Source: Icerya purchasi (lineage: Eukaryota; Arthropoda; Insecta; Hemiptera; Monophlebidae). From it: a DNA stretch of 64,000 nucleotides. The stretch covers positions 223,371,291-223,435,290 of the forward strand of contig CM077115.1 of the NCBI GenBank assembly GCA_039619475.1, given 5' to 3'. This document shows, one piece after another, positions 23,437 to 35,657 of the stretch. Each line of letters opens with the position of its first letter. The first letter of the stretch is position 1. Below the pieces are notes generated by a model that worked only from the letters and a program-made list of their open reading frames with translations, was not told the origin of the DNA and ran no database searches. The translations under genes and the position numbers were made by a program.

Positions 23437-23558
23437 GGTAGTCGTGGCAGCTGCCCAAGTGGTTTAATGCAAGAAAATATAAATAATTGCAAAAACTTTT
23501 AAAGCTGCCCTTTTGTATACCGGCGTTTTCTTTGGCCGCGCATTCGAATTCTACTACC
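23437..23558 (+). ncRNA. tRNA-Ser-like pseudogene or tRNA-derived SINE remnant
   Basis: GGTAGTCGTGGC at the left end followed by CAAGTGGTTTAATGC strongly resembles the acceptor, A box and D arm of an insect serine tRNA. A 7-base insertion (AGCTGCC) sits between GGC and the AAGTGG. At the right end GCATTCGAATTC resembles a B box, and ACTACC (23553-23558) pairs with GGTAGT (23437-23442). The length of 122 bases is too long for a tRNA and the anticodon arm is not recognisable, so it is a pseudogene or a SINE head. Confidence 0.4.
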
Positions 23559-24290
23559 GCACGCTAAAAATATAAATAATTATCGTAATTTACGCTGCTA
23601 CTCGATTGAAATGTTCATAGTTGCTAAATAAATAAGCGGGTGTTTCTTTCTTTTTTTTTCCCCCATATTTAGCAACAAACCGAAATAGTTCGAACTATCG
23701 GGGGGCCGGTTAGACTTGCACTGCCGGCAATCGTTCCAGATCCGTAAGGCGTCTCTTCTTTTTCTCAAGGCGTTACATAGTCTCCTAAAGAAATCTGTAA
23801 ATTCACCGAAAGTTAACTGCGCATCCTGCAGCAGCTTAAATCGTTGCATCAATTTTGCATGGCTTCCCTATTCGGGCGCCTATTTATGCGCATTTTTTAA
23901 CGCCGCCACATTAATAATAGTTCCTTTCCAAGAGCACGCGTTCGCCTCTTTCGCAGAAAGTTAATTAAAAAATGTTTGAATCAAGGATAAAAACAATATT
24001 TACTGCATCGTAAAGTGGTAGCCAGATTAACTAAGATGCTCGGTGAAACAATAGACGACGCGGAGATTTTTAAAAATGAAAGATCAACGACGAAAAAAGA
24101 ATAAATTTGCGAAATCGAAAGCAAAATAATAAAGAGTCTCGCGCCGTACCCAGACCCGACCGACCTCGAGCAGACATCAGAGACAAGGTCATCAGCCTAC
24201 AGTACCGAAATAACAAAGATTCTTCTGCTTTTTTGTTTTTCGGCTTCAGGGCCTATGATTAAGAAAAGTAGCGCGATTGAAGCGAAGGAA

Positions 24291-24296
24291 TTATTA

Positions 24297-24328
<32 letters not shown>

Positions 24329-24340
24329 GTTATTATTATT
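24291..24340. repeat. (ATT)n microsatellite
   Basis: About fifteen ATT units with one ATC and one GTT interruption. Confidence 0.95.
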
Positions 24341-27300
24341 CCACTAAGATTACTTTAGAACGCGAAGACAGAAACTAATAAATAATTATCATCCGAACAC
24401 GAAAGACCCCACTAGTAGGGCCACTGAAGATCCACTGAAGATGGATGCCGACAGCGACGATGGGTTTAGCTGGCAGCAGTGCGCCGTCGCCTCTAACTTA
24501 AGAGCCAATCGAAATCAGATTATTCAGACAGCAACAATCTCGTCAATAACACGTATCATCCCTGTAATTAGGTAAAAATGCACGTACTGCTCATCCATAT
24601 ACTACCAACCATTCATTCGTCTTATGCAATCGTGACTGCACAGAAATATTCCCCTTTACAAATCGCGCTGCCTAGTCACGGCAAACTAAAATTGCTTTTA
24701 ACAAATCTCGCACATTACGGCTCTCCGTGATCAGTGGGAAATTTTTTTTCGTAGTTTGCCTAAGGTTTTTGAGTAGGTTCACATCCGAATTAATCAGTTC
24801 GCTTATCTCTCCGTGTATGGCTTTTTTTCTGTTTTTTTTTTTATTATTTCCTAGCATAAAAATGCCATAGGAATGTAATAAAAATGAGAAATATTTAAGT
24901 AGTTAGAATTAATTAAAACGAGAACACTCGAAAAGTATTTTTGATAGTATATATCGCGTGTGTGCTATCGAAGAGATTAAGGAGCTCAAGAGCCATCCGC
25001 CCTTAGAGGTTTGTGAGCGGGGCGAGTAACGAAAAAGACTCAGTAAATATATGTATTTATTTTTTTTCTACTTTTATTCGTCGATATTACAAAGAACAAC
25101 GATAATAGGTCGCGGCGTTGTGGGTTGGCGAATGACGGCAGCGAGGTCCCCTACGTATGAACACAATATTATCAGCATTACTCGGCGCATAATTTTAATT
25201 TTACACTTACAATTTATTGTCGATCATTATTTAATTTTAAATCGTTTAATATTTTACTTTTTCGATTTGTCGAATTTTAAGTTATCCATACAAAATTTCG
25301 TATCAACTTCTTATTTTCATATATACACATATCCGTGAATATGGATCATCGAGTTATATCCAGTCCGTGTGTTTATAATTTAGGTGCATATTTTTATGTT
25401 TTTGGGATTTTATACAAAACTTTATCATTAATAAAATCTAAAGAAAAGAAAGAGAACACCTTAAAGAAGGAGAAGAACAAGAATAAATGGCTTCGTTGTA
25501 ACTGTGATAATAATTATTGCGAAAAACAATGTCGAAATTGAGAAAAAAATCCAATCTTAATACGGAACTAATAATTTTGTTTCAAATGATATCTATACAA
25601 AAAATAATTTGTACGTGGTTCAATATTTTAGTTGACCAGCGATACTACGATGTATTTCAAATTAAGATACTTTTTTTCTTCGAATTAAGCTCTAGTATTA
25701 TTGACATTAATATTTAGCAAACATTTTAAATATATATATATATATATATGAGTGATCCTTTAAATCCAAAAGGGGAAATTTACCGTTGTTGTATATTTGA
25801 AAATTCTTAATTTTTACTTATTTTACACTTAAGCGGTTGCACGTAAATGTTAAAAATAATTTCTTGTTAATCAATAAAAAATTTTAATTCTTCGCTTTTG
25901 CATAACTAGCAGCGAGATCGTGTTCTTCTGTTGAAGCACAGCAACTCAGCAAGAAATCTAATTCTAAACTTTTTTTAGTTCTCATTTTTTATTTACACTT
26001 CCAATCTCTCTCACCATCGCTATTTTCTTTATCCTTTTAATGAAATAATTATGTCATTTTTTTAGCACCATTGCCTAACATCTTAACTAACGATTCTTCA
26101 TTCATAGATATAAATGCTCTTTAATAGTACTACAAATTCTGAAACTGGATTGATAGTTTTGCTATATTCCACGCACTGTAAGTATCGAGTTAAATAAAGA
26201 TGTGTGCCATTCGATGAATTTAAAAACACTGAACATACTATTTTTCTCATTCAAAGAAAATCTTTTACCTATTGTTATTATTATTATTACTGTCTAAAGT
26301 TTGAATTTCGCTTGCACGTTAAACAGCAAATAACGCAGCTAGCGTTTTTTACAACAAAAACCAAAGAAATAAACCCGATGACATATTGGAAATGTCAGAA
26401 ACTGTTCAGGCTTTTATTGCTTACCTCTGGGCTCCGCCTTCATTCCGAAATGTCTTGCTCCTCAACATGAACGGTAACCACACAGCTGTTATCAACGAAT
26501 TTCATAAAAGGAAATAAAGCGGGTATCGTGTACAGACCGCGTTATATAATGCGGAATCTTTTTGTAAATTTACTTAAGAAGGATCTGAAGAGAGTATTAC
26601 GTCAGTTCCGGTGTACTTTTGGGGTGATAGCGCTTCCTTTAATCCAGGTGACTTCTCTCTGGTATAACCAATATTTCGTTTCAGATTACACGTATAGAGT
26701 TCGGTAAGACCTTTGGTAGCCGAGCACCTAAAAATTACTAGGTTGCCACAAAAAGCTGCGATAATAAAAGCATCGATAAAACTACAAAAGATTTAATCAA
26801 TCCCGTTTTTTGTATAAATAGCACAAAAAAAAACCCAAAAAAACCGTAAGTTCATTAAGCGAACGCGTCTTTCGTTCGAATAGTTCGAAGCCTGCTGCGC
26901 CGCCACGCATTGAATAGTTGACGAGCCCAAATAAATAAGTTTAAGAAAATTAATAAATGAAAGCGTAAAAAAGAAATAAAAATATTTCCGTCAATGAGAA
27001 AGTGTTTCGGAAAAGTAATAAGAAAAAGCCAAGTGAAATTACATTAATAAAACAAAACAAAAAAAAAGAAAAAAAAATGAAAAATAAAAAAAAGGCAGTT
27101 ATTAACAGAAGACGAAGACTAAACGATTTTTTCTAATAAAGACAGGGTAGATAGAAAACGAAAGCAATTTATTAAACGAAGTTCATTTATAATAATGACA
27201 GATTTTGAAAAGGAACTATTACAAAGAGAAATTAATAGAATGTGGAAGTGTTCATTTCCTTATTAGTGTTAATTGATCGTTCCAGAGGGAACATCCGCAC

Positions 27301-28555
27301 TGAGTCATGCGCAGTTCCAGTTCCTACCGTCGCTAAATAAATAGGTTTATTGACGCGCCATTTCTATTTAATCAGATTATAAAAATAAAAATTTCGATAA
27401 TATAAACCCTCCCCCACACACACACACCCCCGAATATTTTTTTCTTCTTTAGAATTCATTTTCCTAGCCCCTATTGGCTATAAATAAAATCAAATCGTTA
27501 ATAAGCGTATACGAAAGTCAACATTAAATCGGGGACTCGGTACGTCAATCTAGTTTCAGAATTAGATGGAAGGCCCAATAACAACATAAGAAGACGGTTA
27601 ATATGAACAAGTCGTACTACTTACTAGAGAGCGTCTATACTTTCAGCGTAGACGTAACACACTATTATTTCATCTATCTTATTTCGGACGCAGAAATGCT
27701 TATTTTTTTAATTTTTGGGAAGGAGTAGTCGCATCTTTTACCGATTACGCTTGTCGCTCGCTCTTTTCTTTAATTGTTTTAAACAATGTTGAAGAATATT
27801 AGTGATCCTGCTTGTATAATCGTTTAAATGCTGAACATAATTTGAAATTGATAGATTAATAAAATTATTATATAACGGATTATTTTGAAATGAAAAACAA
27901 ACTGTCAACATTTAATTAAAGGAAAATACAACTGCACATCCTTTAACAGAAAATAAAGTAAATAAATGTGTAATTTGAGAACATTTTGCTTTTGCAGAAA
28001 TTCTTCCCTCAGTTTTATAATGTTCAAATTTTCCCCGCCCCCCGATTGTCTATCGGATGATATTTTACGGAAGAAAAAATGAATCCCAACTGATATTGTC
28101 TACGAATAACTTTTTTTCGTTCTATTAAAAACGCTCGCCCATAGACTGTCACCTCGTAATGAAACAGATATGTATATAAGTACCTACATTAAAACATGTT
28201 CGGCACATGTCCCGTCGCGTATTTAATTAACGTTTGTTTTGGAATACTATCCAAAAAAATCAAAAATTCAAAACGAAAAACTGAAATATAAGAAATGGTA
28301 TTTTTGTCTTTGACCGTTTTTGCCGGTTAGGTCTCTTGTTTGCTGTTCTCTGTAAACATGGCCGAAGGTTAATCAGTGCGCGTGCGATTAGCACACACTC
28401 GTCCCGAGAAATACTTTATGAGATAATGCAGCGAACAAGGCGACGGAAACACCTAGAGAGCCGTTTGTAGACGAAAAATCCCTAATCTCCGTCTTATCAT
28501 TGTTCGACTGTATTTTTGCGGGGCTCAATTCGAACAACGCTTAAATACGCGTTTA

Positions 28556-28565
28556 GGGGGGGGGG
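28556..28565. repeat. G10 homopolymer
   Basis: Ten consecutive G residues in a GC-richer block. Confidence 0.9.
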
Positions 28566-29596
28566 CTGTTCTTATTATTCGCCGATACGGAAGAGACTGC
28601 GTATCATCATTATCAAACGAGAAAGCAGGGTGGAGACACGGAGTCGCGATACGCGATGGCAATAAAGAGTCGACTCCCTGACTCACTGATGGGTCTCTCT
28701 ATGCACGCATACATATATATCCGGTATGTAAATATTTGCGCATTCCATACACGTTCCCGGTCATAAACTCTGAGAACTGAAGAACGGCACTCCAAGTGCC
28801 AACAGAGAATTCAATCGCTCTGGCTGAGTTGGCTCGGTTTCATCTCACACATACTCACCGGAGGCATGTACACACATACGCATAAACATTAAAAGAAAAA
28901 ACGTGAAGCATAGGGCCAGGCATTAATTCGTCATGTCGAAACACGTTTGAGAAAAACCAATAGAAATAATAAAACATAAAGATACCAACTTCGACGATAT
29001 TATACTCTACCCGCCCATTATTCCAATCATCTAAACCGCAGCGACGAGAAAAATCCCTATTACGCTGAAAACGAAAAAAAAAAATCACGAAAAAGGTTAT
29101 GCCTTGAGTCAACACAATGAGAAACAGCGCTACAGAGATCATTCCGCTGCTATTACCGGTACCAGAAGGTGTGCCTTTGTAGAGGCCAATCTCGGGACGC
29201 CGACAATGCGCGCAAATAGGCAACAACGCGTCAACGGACATATCAATTAACGTCATTAGCTTTTCTGCGCCAGAGAACTTCTTGTCCGTTACGAGATTCG
29301 GATTTAGCAGATTTTCCATCCCGAATTAATAGGTATTTACCGTTCGCGGTGATCGTTCGATGATCGTCGACCGCCAACAAAGATGACGAGCCTTCCGAGG
29401 GAAATAATAATAGTTTCTAAACGCTGCCGTTGACACAGCGTCCACATCCCGGCCCAACACATTAAACGAGGAAGTAATCTAATCGCTTCCTTCGACGCCC
29501 AATAAACTCCACTCGCGCCTACCATCCACGCAATAAGTGTAATTAGTTAAAGTGAAAATACTCTGTCAATAAATACAGAAATTACTATAATTACTC

Positions 29597-29616
29597 GTTC
29601 ACATTACAATGTGAAC
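29597..29616. repeat. Near-perfect 20-bp palindrome
   Basis: GTTCACATT and AATGTGAAC are perfect inverted arms separated by AC. A second outer pair (TATAATT / AATTATA) extends the symmetry to about 29586-29623. It could be a dimeric binding site or a tiny hairpin element. Confidence 0.6.
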
Positions 29617-30422
29617 AAATTATAACTGGCCATTCTGTGCTACACCTCCGGAGACACCACACACCGTTAAAACTGTTCTCTTTGATTACCCTGCGATAAT
29701 GATGACCAAGGGATTAAACTCTACGAGAAATTAGAAATACGACTTCTCCTTGTGTATCGTTTTTGTCTTCGGCCTGAACGATTTCATTCGCCTCGGAAGG
29801 TAACATTTTTATTTTAAAAAAGTGAATTATTTATGCAAATATTTCATCCACTATAAATTGACACTTTTTTTCGCAAGGACCACAACTATTTCTTATTATC
29901 CAGAGAAATCGCAAAATGCGTTTAATTTTCATTTTTGTTCTTTTTGCTCGGATTCGTTTTCGGTTTTAAATGCAGCTCTTTTTATTCGAATATTTTTTTT
30001 TAAATCGTTTATTTAGACCATGCGCGATGTAACACTTCACAGGTTTAATTATTATCGAATAACGAATTAGTGACAAAAATTGCATAATAATATATTTAGG
30101 ATTCTAAGCAGCGTGTATAATGTTTTTTTAAATAGTTGGGACTACTGCGGGAGCACGAATATTAAATGGAGATTTGCTATCCATCCTGGGGGAGCGAAGC
30201 GGAAGTAGAAAAAATAAAACGGATAAGATGGTAGATTTGTTTAATAAACTTTCATAAAAAAAAAAGTGTAACGTTATTATAAAATCGCTTATTACAAAAC
30301 CGTTCCTATTATTTTTCAATAATTTTTAAGATATTTCTAATTTACATTCTTTGTCAGAAACAACCTCCATTATAAATTTCGCAGGTGCTAACGAGAAAAA
30401 AAAATGTAAATAAAATGGATAC

Positions 30423-30510
30423 AATAATAATAATAATAATAAGAATAATAATAATAATAATAATAATAAGGCTGTGATTCCTTGGATAATAATAATAATA
30501 ATAATAATAA
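30423..30510. repeat. (AAT)n microsatellite, two blocks
   Basis: Two runs of AAT units with a short unique spacer (GGCTGTGATTCCTTGG). It produces artefactual poly-Asn and poly-Tyr frames. Confidence 0.95.
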
Positions 30511-30735
30511 AAAGAAAAAGAAGGAGAAGAAAAATAATATGGCGGAAAAAACCTCTATGGAAACCAGAAACATCTCCCGCGAGAAGTACTTATTATATAA
30601 ATTCATTTATAAATTTTCAATTTTGTCTCAAGATTATAGAGAATTTATACTTAAACAAATAAATAAAAGTTTCACTGAGATTCACGATATTAATGATACT
30701 GAAAAATTAAGCTTACTAAAATAATATACATAATA

Positions 30736-30772
30736 CCGACACGTGTTTCGAAGCCTTAACTTCATGATCATA
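30736..30772 (-). ncRNA. Degenerate hammerhead-ribozyme-like motif
   Basis: On the minus strand the order is ATCATGAAG, a small stem-loop, then CTTCGAAAC, then ACGTGTC. The last part fits a minimal hammerhead stem III: GAA, A:U and C:G pairs around an ACGT loop, and a C at the cleavage position. Flanking AAAATAAT and ATTATTTT words could form stem I. The CUGAUGA box is degraded to ATCATGA, so activity is unlikely. Comparable minimal motifs are known in Penelope-like and related retroelements. Confidence 0.35.
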
Positions 30773-31200
30773 GATTATTTTACATTTACTAAGCTTTGAA
30801 ATGCGTCCGAATATACATTTGTATTATTATTACTATTATCTTTTAATAAAAGTTATTTCAGTATTCTCTTGCGGAGAGGTTAGCTTTGTTATAAGAAATA
30901 TGAAAGAGACCAAAAGTAGGATAAAGAAAAAATTGAAAAACTTTTTATTCCCCTTGCTCAAAAAGAAATCTTATGTCTTTCCTTTAAAATAAAATGAAGA
31001 TGCAAATGATATTACTAGTCGAGCGTGCGTGTCTATAAACAGAATAAGAGAAAATGGAACCTTTTAATCAATAACCGGTATGCGAAAGACTCTAAAATAG
31101 GAGAATGGAAGTGTCCCCATATCGAGCGGACAGATTAAGATACGTAGAAAATATCTTATTTCAAAAAGGAACTAAGAAACATCATCAAAAAAGAAAAAAA

Positions 31201-31230
31201 ATAATAATAAGAGTAATAATAATAATAAAA
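31201..31230. repeat. AAT-rich microsatellite
   Basis: ATAATAATAA followed by GAG and five further AAT units. Confidence 0.8.
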
Positions 31231-32369
31231 TAAAACAATAAATATTCTACACTATTATTGCGAACGCGGTAACCGAAACACAGCGTTTAGGAAAAAAACA
31301 ACTAATCCGAACGTAATCAATTCAACTTCTTACGTCAATGAGACTGAGATGAAGAACGATCCGAATTGATTCGACAGATACGAAACAACCGATAAGAAAT
31401 ACGGCGATGATGATAACGGCAGTAACAATTGAAAAACGGTGAAGATAAAAATAAATAAGGTCGATGATAAGGGTACGACAGTGTTACGTTTTTTTTTTTT
31501 TTGCTTTTTTTTATTATTTTTTTCTGTGCGTATTTTTTATCAATAAATATTTTCGCTTTTGTTTGCATCTTGTATTCTTCGGAGCAGTGAAGGAGTGTAA
31601 TCGGTTAGTTTCCTCCGTAAAGAGATAATCAATATCGTAAGCGTAAAAATACCGATTGAAAGCGAAACCTCTCTGCTCGGAAGAATGTCAATAATCTCTG
31701 TGCAACAATAACGTAAAATAAAAACAATACATCACGTAATAACCAATCACATCGAATTTCTTTTACTTCTCATCAATTTTACGACGGCGCTCAACTCGAA
31801 TGTTTTTTTTCTTGGCTTTTTTTTTTTTTTTTTTTCAAATATATATTTCTCCATCGGTTGAGGACAAATTTTCAAAGTCCATAATCCGCTAAGAATATTT
31901 CACGAACTTTCCGAGTAAATCAAATACGATGAAGAACTATGTCGCATTTTTACACACATATCGAAAAAATTACGAATGAAACACTGAAATAACAAACCTT
32001 TAACGTCAATGTTCGCTGTTGATTATTTTTATTTCATTATGAAGAGATAACGCTTCTCTCCTCCCGGCGTTTTATACATCCTCCGATCGAACGTCATGGC
32101 ACTCTTTTTAAAATTACACTCGCTCGGGAATAAATTATCGCAATGCGCAGAGACAAACTGTGCCTTCTGACGTAATGAACGGAGCCCGGAAGTTGACGAA
32201 CTTAAAAAAACATCGAAAATAGCTTCACAAAAATAACGTAACAATTTTTCAGAACTCAAAAAAATCACTTAAAAGTACCATCGTAATATCAAAGTTTATT
32301 TGAAATTATAAAATTATTGCAGTAAAATTAAACTTACTCGTATTTAAATTATTAGGAGTATTTATATAC

Positions 32370-32402
32370 ATGTTCAAATGTTCAATTGTTCAAATGTTCA
32401 AA
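32370..32402. repeat. TTCAAATG short tandem repeat
   Basis: Four units of GTTCAAAT or GTTCAATT in direct tandem. Confidence 0.8.
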
Positions 32403-32540
32403 GCCAAAGGATTGCCTATTATATCGTTTTATTTATTTACTTTTTTCTGAAAAACACACTATTCAACTTCAACCGAGGAAATAATAATTGGTGCATATTT
32501 AAATAGAAATAGTTCTACCTCGATTGGTCACATATTTTGC

Positions 32541-32541
32541 G

Positions 32542-32609
<68 letters not shown>
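32541..32609. repeat. Long (TA)n microsatellite
   Basis: About 32 TA units with one TATACATA interruption at the left edge. Confidence 0.95.
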
Positions 32610-32611
<2 letters not shown>

Positions 32612-33840
32612 TATTGTTACAGTCTCAAAAACAAGGACACGTGCAAATATAGTTTTTATTTCTAACAGGAAAACTCACTTCAAAAGACGCATACCATCGA
32701 CTGATTGTGGAGAACAACGAACGAATAAAAAAAATAAGATGAAAACTTAAAAACCCGATTTTCAGTTTTGAAGCGAATTTAATTTTTTTCGGAAATAAGC
32801 GATGCGCGCGCAAATAGCTTCCGTAAATTACCTAAAAATTGATAAAGACCGTAAATAAAGAACTTACAAAACGTTGAAAGCCCTCAAAAAATGATACAAA
32901 AAAATGAGCATCCCCCTCCCGGATACTTTCTTTTCAGCATTTCAGGATTATCGTCTGTTATATAAGCTTAGAAAAAAAAGAAAAAAGATGCCACGTCATA
33001 AAATTCCGGACGCTGGTAATGATCGATGCAGTCTATACGCTATAAGTTGTATTTTCGTACTAATGCATACCGAGTACTTTCGATAGTGCATTAAATTTTG
33101 AATGTAAAAAATAACTAGGGGAATAAATTTAAAAATGAGATTTTCTTTTAAACCGTTCGGAAAAGAACAAAAAAAGTAAATAATAAATGGTTCCAGGCAC
33201 AGTGTTTTTCGTGAAAATAAATTGTAAAAAATGAAATTACTTGAACCGGCAAAAAAACATATATTCGATAAGTGTGTCAGGGAGAAAATAAAGTAGGCTT
33301 GCTTTTTCAATAAAGAGAGTAATGGCAACAAGGCTATACTAATACAGCAGTCGCGGTGCATCCAGTGATATCGTAATAAAAAAAAAAAACATACGCGCGT
33401 GACCCCTGCTACCCGTATTACCATGATACTAACAAGCGCGATAGTACAAACTGTAACAGTAGACAAGTCTTTTAATATCAGTAACGTCTAAAAAAGCAAA
33501 AGACTCCTTCGCCTTGATTCGAAGTTGCAGCAAGGATTGCAAAAATGCGCTAATCAAGTGGTTCATTCAAGAACTGCTTCCCGCAAATTACATCAGAAAA
33601 CAAAAACATACTATGCTCCGTTTTTGTAAAATTTGCATTCGATAATCGGCAACTTACCGTTTTGAGATGCCATGGTGAGACGAGTTAATACAACAGAATT
33701 GTTCTAAAAAATCCCTGTATTTTTTTCTTTTTTTTTTCTTAAACGCCTATAAACCGTACATAAATGGTATACAATTTTAATTGATATGTTGTTTTTTTTT
33801 TTTTTTAAATTTAACAGCACCAGATTAAAATCTAATAATG

Positions 33841-33914
33841 CTCTTTTGAGCTATTACTTAGATTCCTTGGTTGATAGGGCTGTTGTTCTTCGTTAGCGTA
33901 CCCATAAAAAAAAA
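33841..33914 (+). mobile_element. Solo 3' tail of the CDANHVLFECSS-type non-LTR family
   Basis: CTTTTGAGCTATTACTTAG, then GATTCCTTGG and GGGCTGTTGTTCTTCGTTAG, matches position by position the 3' UTR of the copy ending at 42071. It is followed by ATAAAAAAAAA. The insertion retains only about 65 bp of the element plus its A tail, an extreme 5' truncation. Confidence 0.8.
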
Positions 33915-34229
33915 GAGTGATCTCCGGCTACTCACAATCGACAATTTTTTCCGGCTAATCGTGCTTAAAAGGATAAACCAATCAACATTTTTCTGGACAA
34001 TATGGTTCTATCGCTCGATGATCTGTTTTAATTTTTTTTTTACAATTATTTTGAATTAATGATAATTCTATGCGCGCGATTCCCTTTTCGATATTATTAG
34101 GTCAATTTTTCATTTTTAGCCGTTAGGTCAATGCCCCTTACAGGTGAGCTCAAAGAAAAAAAAATAGAAAAAAAAAATTCTTCTTCACACTTTTTTTTAT
34201 GTTTGACAATATTTAATCGGCACTCAGAA

Positions 34230-34231
<2 letters not shown>

Positions 34232-34296
<65 letters not shown>

Positions 34297-34297
34297 T
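34232..34297. repeat. (TTA)n microsatellite
   Basis: About 22 perfect TTA units, one of the longest trinucleotide arrays in the window. Near-perfect repeats of this length are usually young and polymorphic. Confidence 0.95.
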
Positions 34298-34345
34298 GCC
34301 GCATCACGTGTAGGCATCTTTGGTTAGAATCACGAAAAGTTGGCA

Positions 34346-34920
34346 CTATATTTTTTTAATTAGTCCAGACTCTTTAAGAAAGGATAGAAGGGATATGATA
34401 GTTGCAGGATCGTCTTGTAGTTGAGATTTAAGGTTAGGAAGTAGTTTGTGCTAGAGTCGCAAGCTTTGGAATAATGGACATGGGACGAGAAAATCGATAA
34501 CGAGATAGGGACGTTGCATGAAGGAGAGTCCAGACAAAATGTGGTCTTGTGAATATTTTGTGTGCCCGATGCGAAGCCGATACAGAGTGGTCTGGTTTTT
34601 ACGAAGCGAGAGAAAGTGATTCCATGGATAGACGTTGTCTTCAATGAGGCGAAGGTGTGATGGTCTGGAGTCGGTCTACTTGTCTTGCTACCGGATCCAG
34701 AAAAGTTTTTTGATTAAATATTTGACGTCTTATAGTGGAGTCCTTACATTCGCAGCAGGTCGCATCAGTGCTGCTTTCTTTGCTGCTCTGTCAACAATTG
34801 TGTTTTCCAAAATGACTGAGTGCCCTGGTGTATACATACAAGTAGCGAGAGATCGGTTTTTTGCAAGAACGGATGCTACTAAGTGGTTGTGTTTTTTGTC
34901 TCCTATATTTTTTTTATAGC
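34346..34920 (-). pseudogene. I-clade-like non-LTR retrotransposon 3' end (RNase H and C-terminus)
   Basis: On the minus strand the first readable motif is YTPGHSVILENTIVDRAA, corresponding to (W)VPGHSGIxGNExADxAA of RNase H, with the Trp, the Gly and the Glu changed. About 50 codons later, after a short degraded segment, comes LYRLRIGHTKYSQDHILSG, the tether motif, then VPCPLF, the remnant of the zinc knuckle. After one in-frame TAG comes DDPATIISLLSFLKESG, which resembles the extreme C-terminus of I-type ORF2 proteins. A short A run ends the copy near 34346. The wording of these motifs differs from both the 8.5-kb element and the CDANHVLFECSS family, so this is a third lineage. Reverse transcriptase is absent. 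Confidence 0.75.
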
Positions 34921-35269
34921 CAGTATGGAGTCAGTTACAATAGTTATGTTTGTCTGATGCATACCTGACGCATACGTCAAAGCTAAGAATGTACCGTACA
35001 ATTCTGAAGACAATGCCAAAAGGAAGATGGTAAAGCAAACCTAAATATAATTGGTGAGAATTGACGCGACCTGTAGGCAGACTAAGATATGTAAAACTGC
35101 AGTTATTTCTGACTCCAGGAATGCTCTTCAAGCGATTTGTTCTCCCTTCCTGATAACTGTTTTGATTTTATCATTTTTCGCACAGCTGCCTGATTGATTT
35201 TCTTTATACTCGCTACTCCATCTGTATTGATTTGCTATGGATCATGGGTATTCATTTTCATCGGTTTTC

Positions 35270-35560
35270 GTCCTACTTTCTCTCACTTCTTTTTAGAAAA
35301 AAACAAAAACATTCTCTAATCTCATGTATCCGTGTAGAAATTTCACCTTAAATTCTAGTATTACTCTTTACCCTTTGGTACCGTTAATTTCAACCTAATC
35401 CTCCCTTTTGTTTTCCGGTTCCTTGAGTTCCCTTAACTTCTTCTTATCATTCCTATTATTTGCCAGCGTTTAACCGTTCTCTATTATCTTCCTCTCAGTT
35501 TCGCTTCTCCCTTGTTTTCTTTCCAAACGGCACTCTCCGCCTGAATGAAGCAATGGTATT
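35270..35560 (+). pseudogene. Degenerate C-terminal fragment of the CDANHVLFECSS-type family
   Basis: The plus frame at about 35480-35560 reads SLLSSSQFRFSLVFFPNGTL, matching TFLPSSLFRFSLVPFPRCPL in the copy at 41726-42071. It ends with VFC, where the family has VCDANH. The pyrimidine-rich block upstream is in the same sense but unreadable. No 3' UTR or tail is seen. Confidence 0.4.
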
Positions 35561-35635
35561 CTGTAAGTATTATATACAACTATTATCTGAGAGCCCAGGG
35601 GATGTCCTCTTGGCGAAGTCGAAAGAATCGTGTTT

Positions 35636-35657
35636 ATATATATATATATATATATTA
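35636..35657. repeat. (TA)n microsatellite
   Basis: About ten TA units. Confidence 0.9.

Larger units (their letters stand above)
23559..30420. other. Long non-coding stretch
   Basis: No supported gene in about 6.9 kb. Contents are an ATT microsatellite (24291-24340), TA and A-rich tracts, and a CpG-richer zone 28350-29530 with a G10 run (28556-28565). A short palindrome sits at 29597-29616. The 154-codon minus frame 28855-29319 crosses an A-rich stretch that reads as a false membrane segment; I do not accept it as a gene. Confidence 0.5.
30511..33840. other. AT-rich non-coding stretch
   Basis: No gene accepted. It contains the hammerhead-like motif at 30736-30772, AAT repeats (31201-31230), a short TTCAAATG tandem repeat (32370-32402) and a long TA microsatellite. 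The 156-codon minus frame 32996-33466 is hydrophobic because its complement is A-rich. Confidence 0.5.

Noticed and set aside
25051..25717. Three consecutive short plus frames
   Set aside because: AT-rich, Lys/Asn/Ile/Phe-biased translations with no motif; consistent with chance.
26660..26720. Micro-exon between TTTCAG and GTAAGA
   Set aside because: Both signals are short and common; 19 bp without coding context cannot be supported.
28855..29319. 154-codon minus frame with a putative membrane segment
   Set aside because: The hydrophobic segment is read from an A-rich tract; the rest matches no family I know.
30474..30724. Poly-Asn/poly-Lys frame next to an AAT array
   Set aside because: Driven by the microsatellite; the downstream part is A-rich and shows no domain.
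32996..33466. 156-codon hydrophobic minus frame resembling a membrane receptor
   Set aside because: Phe/Leu/Ile richness follows from A-rich DNA on the plus strand. No receptor signature, no intron signals.
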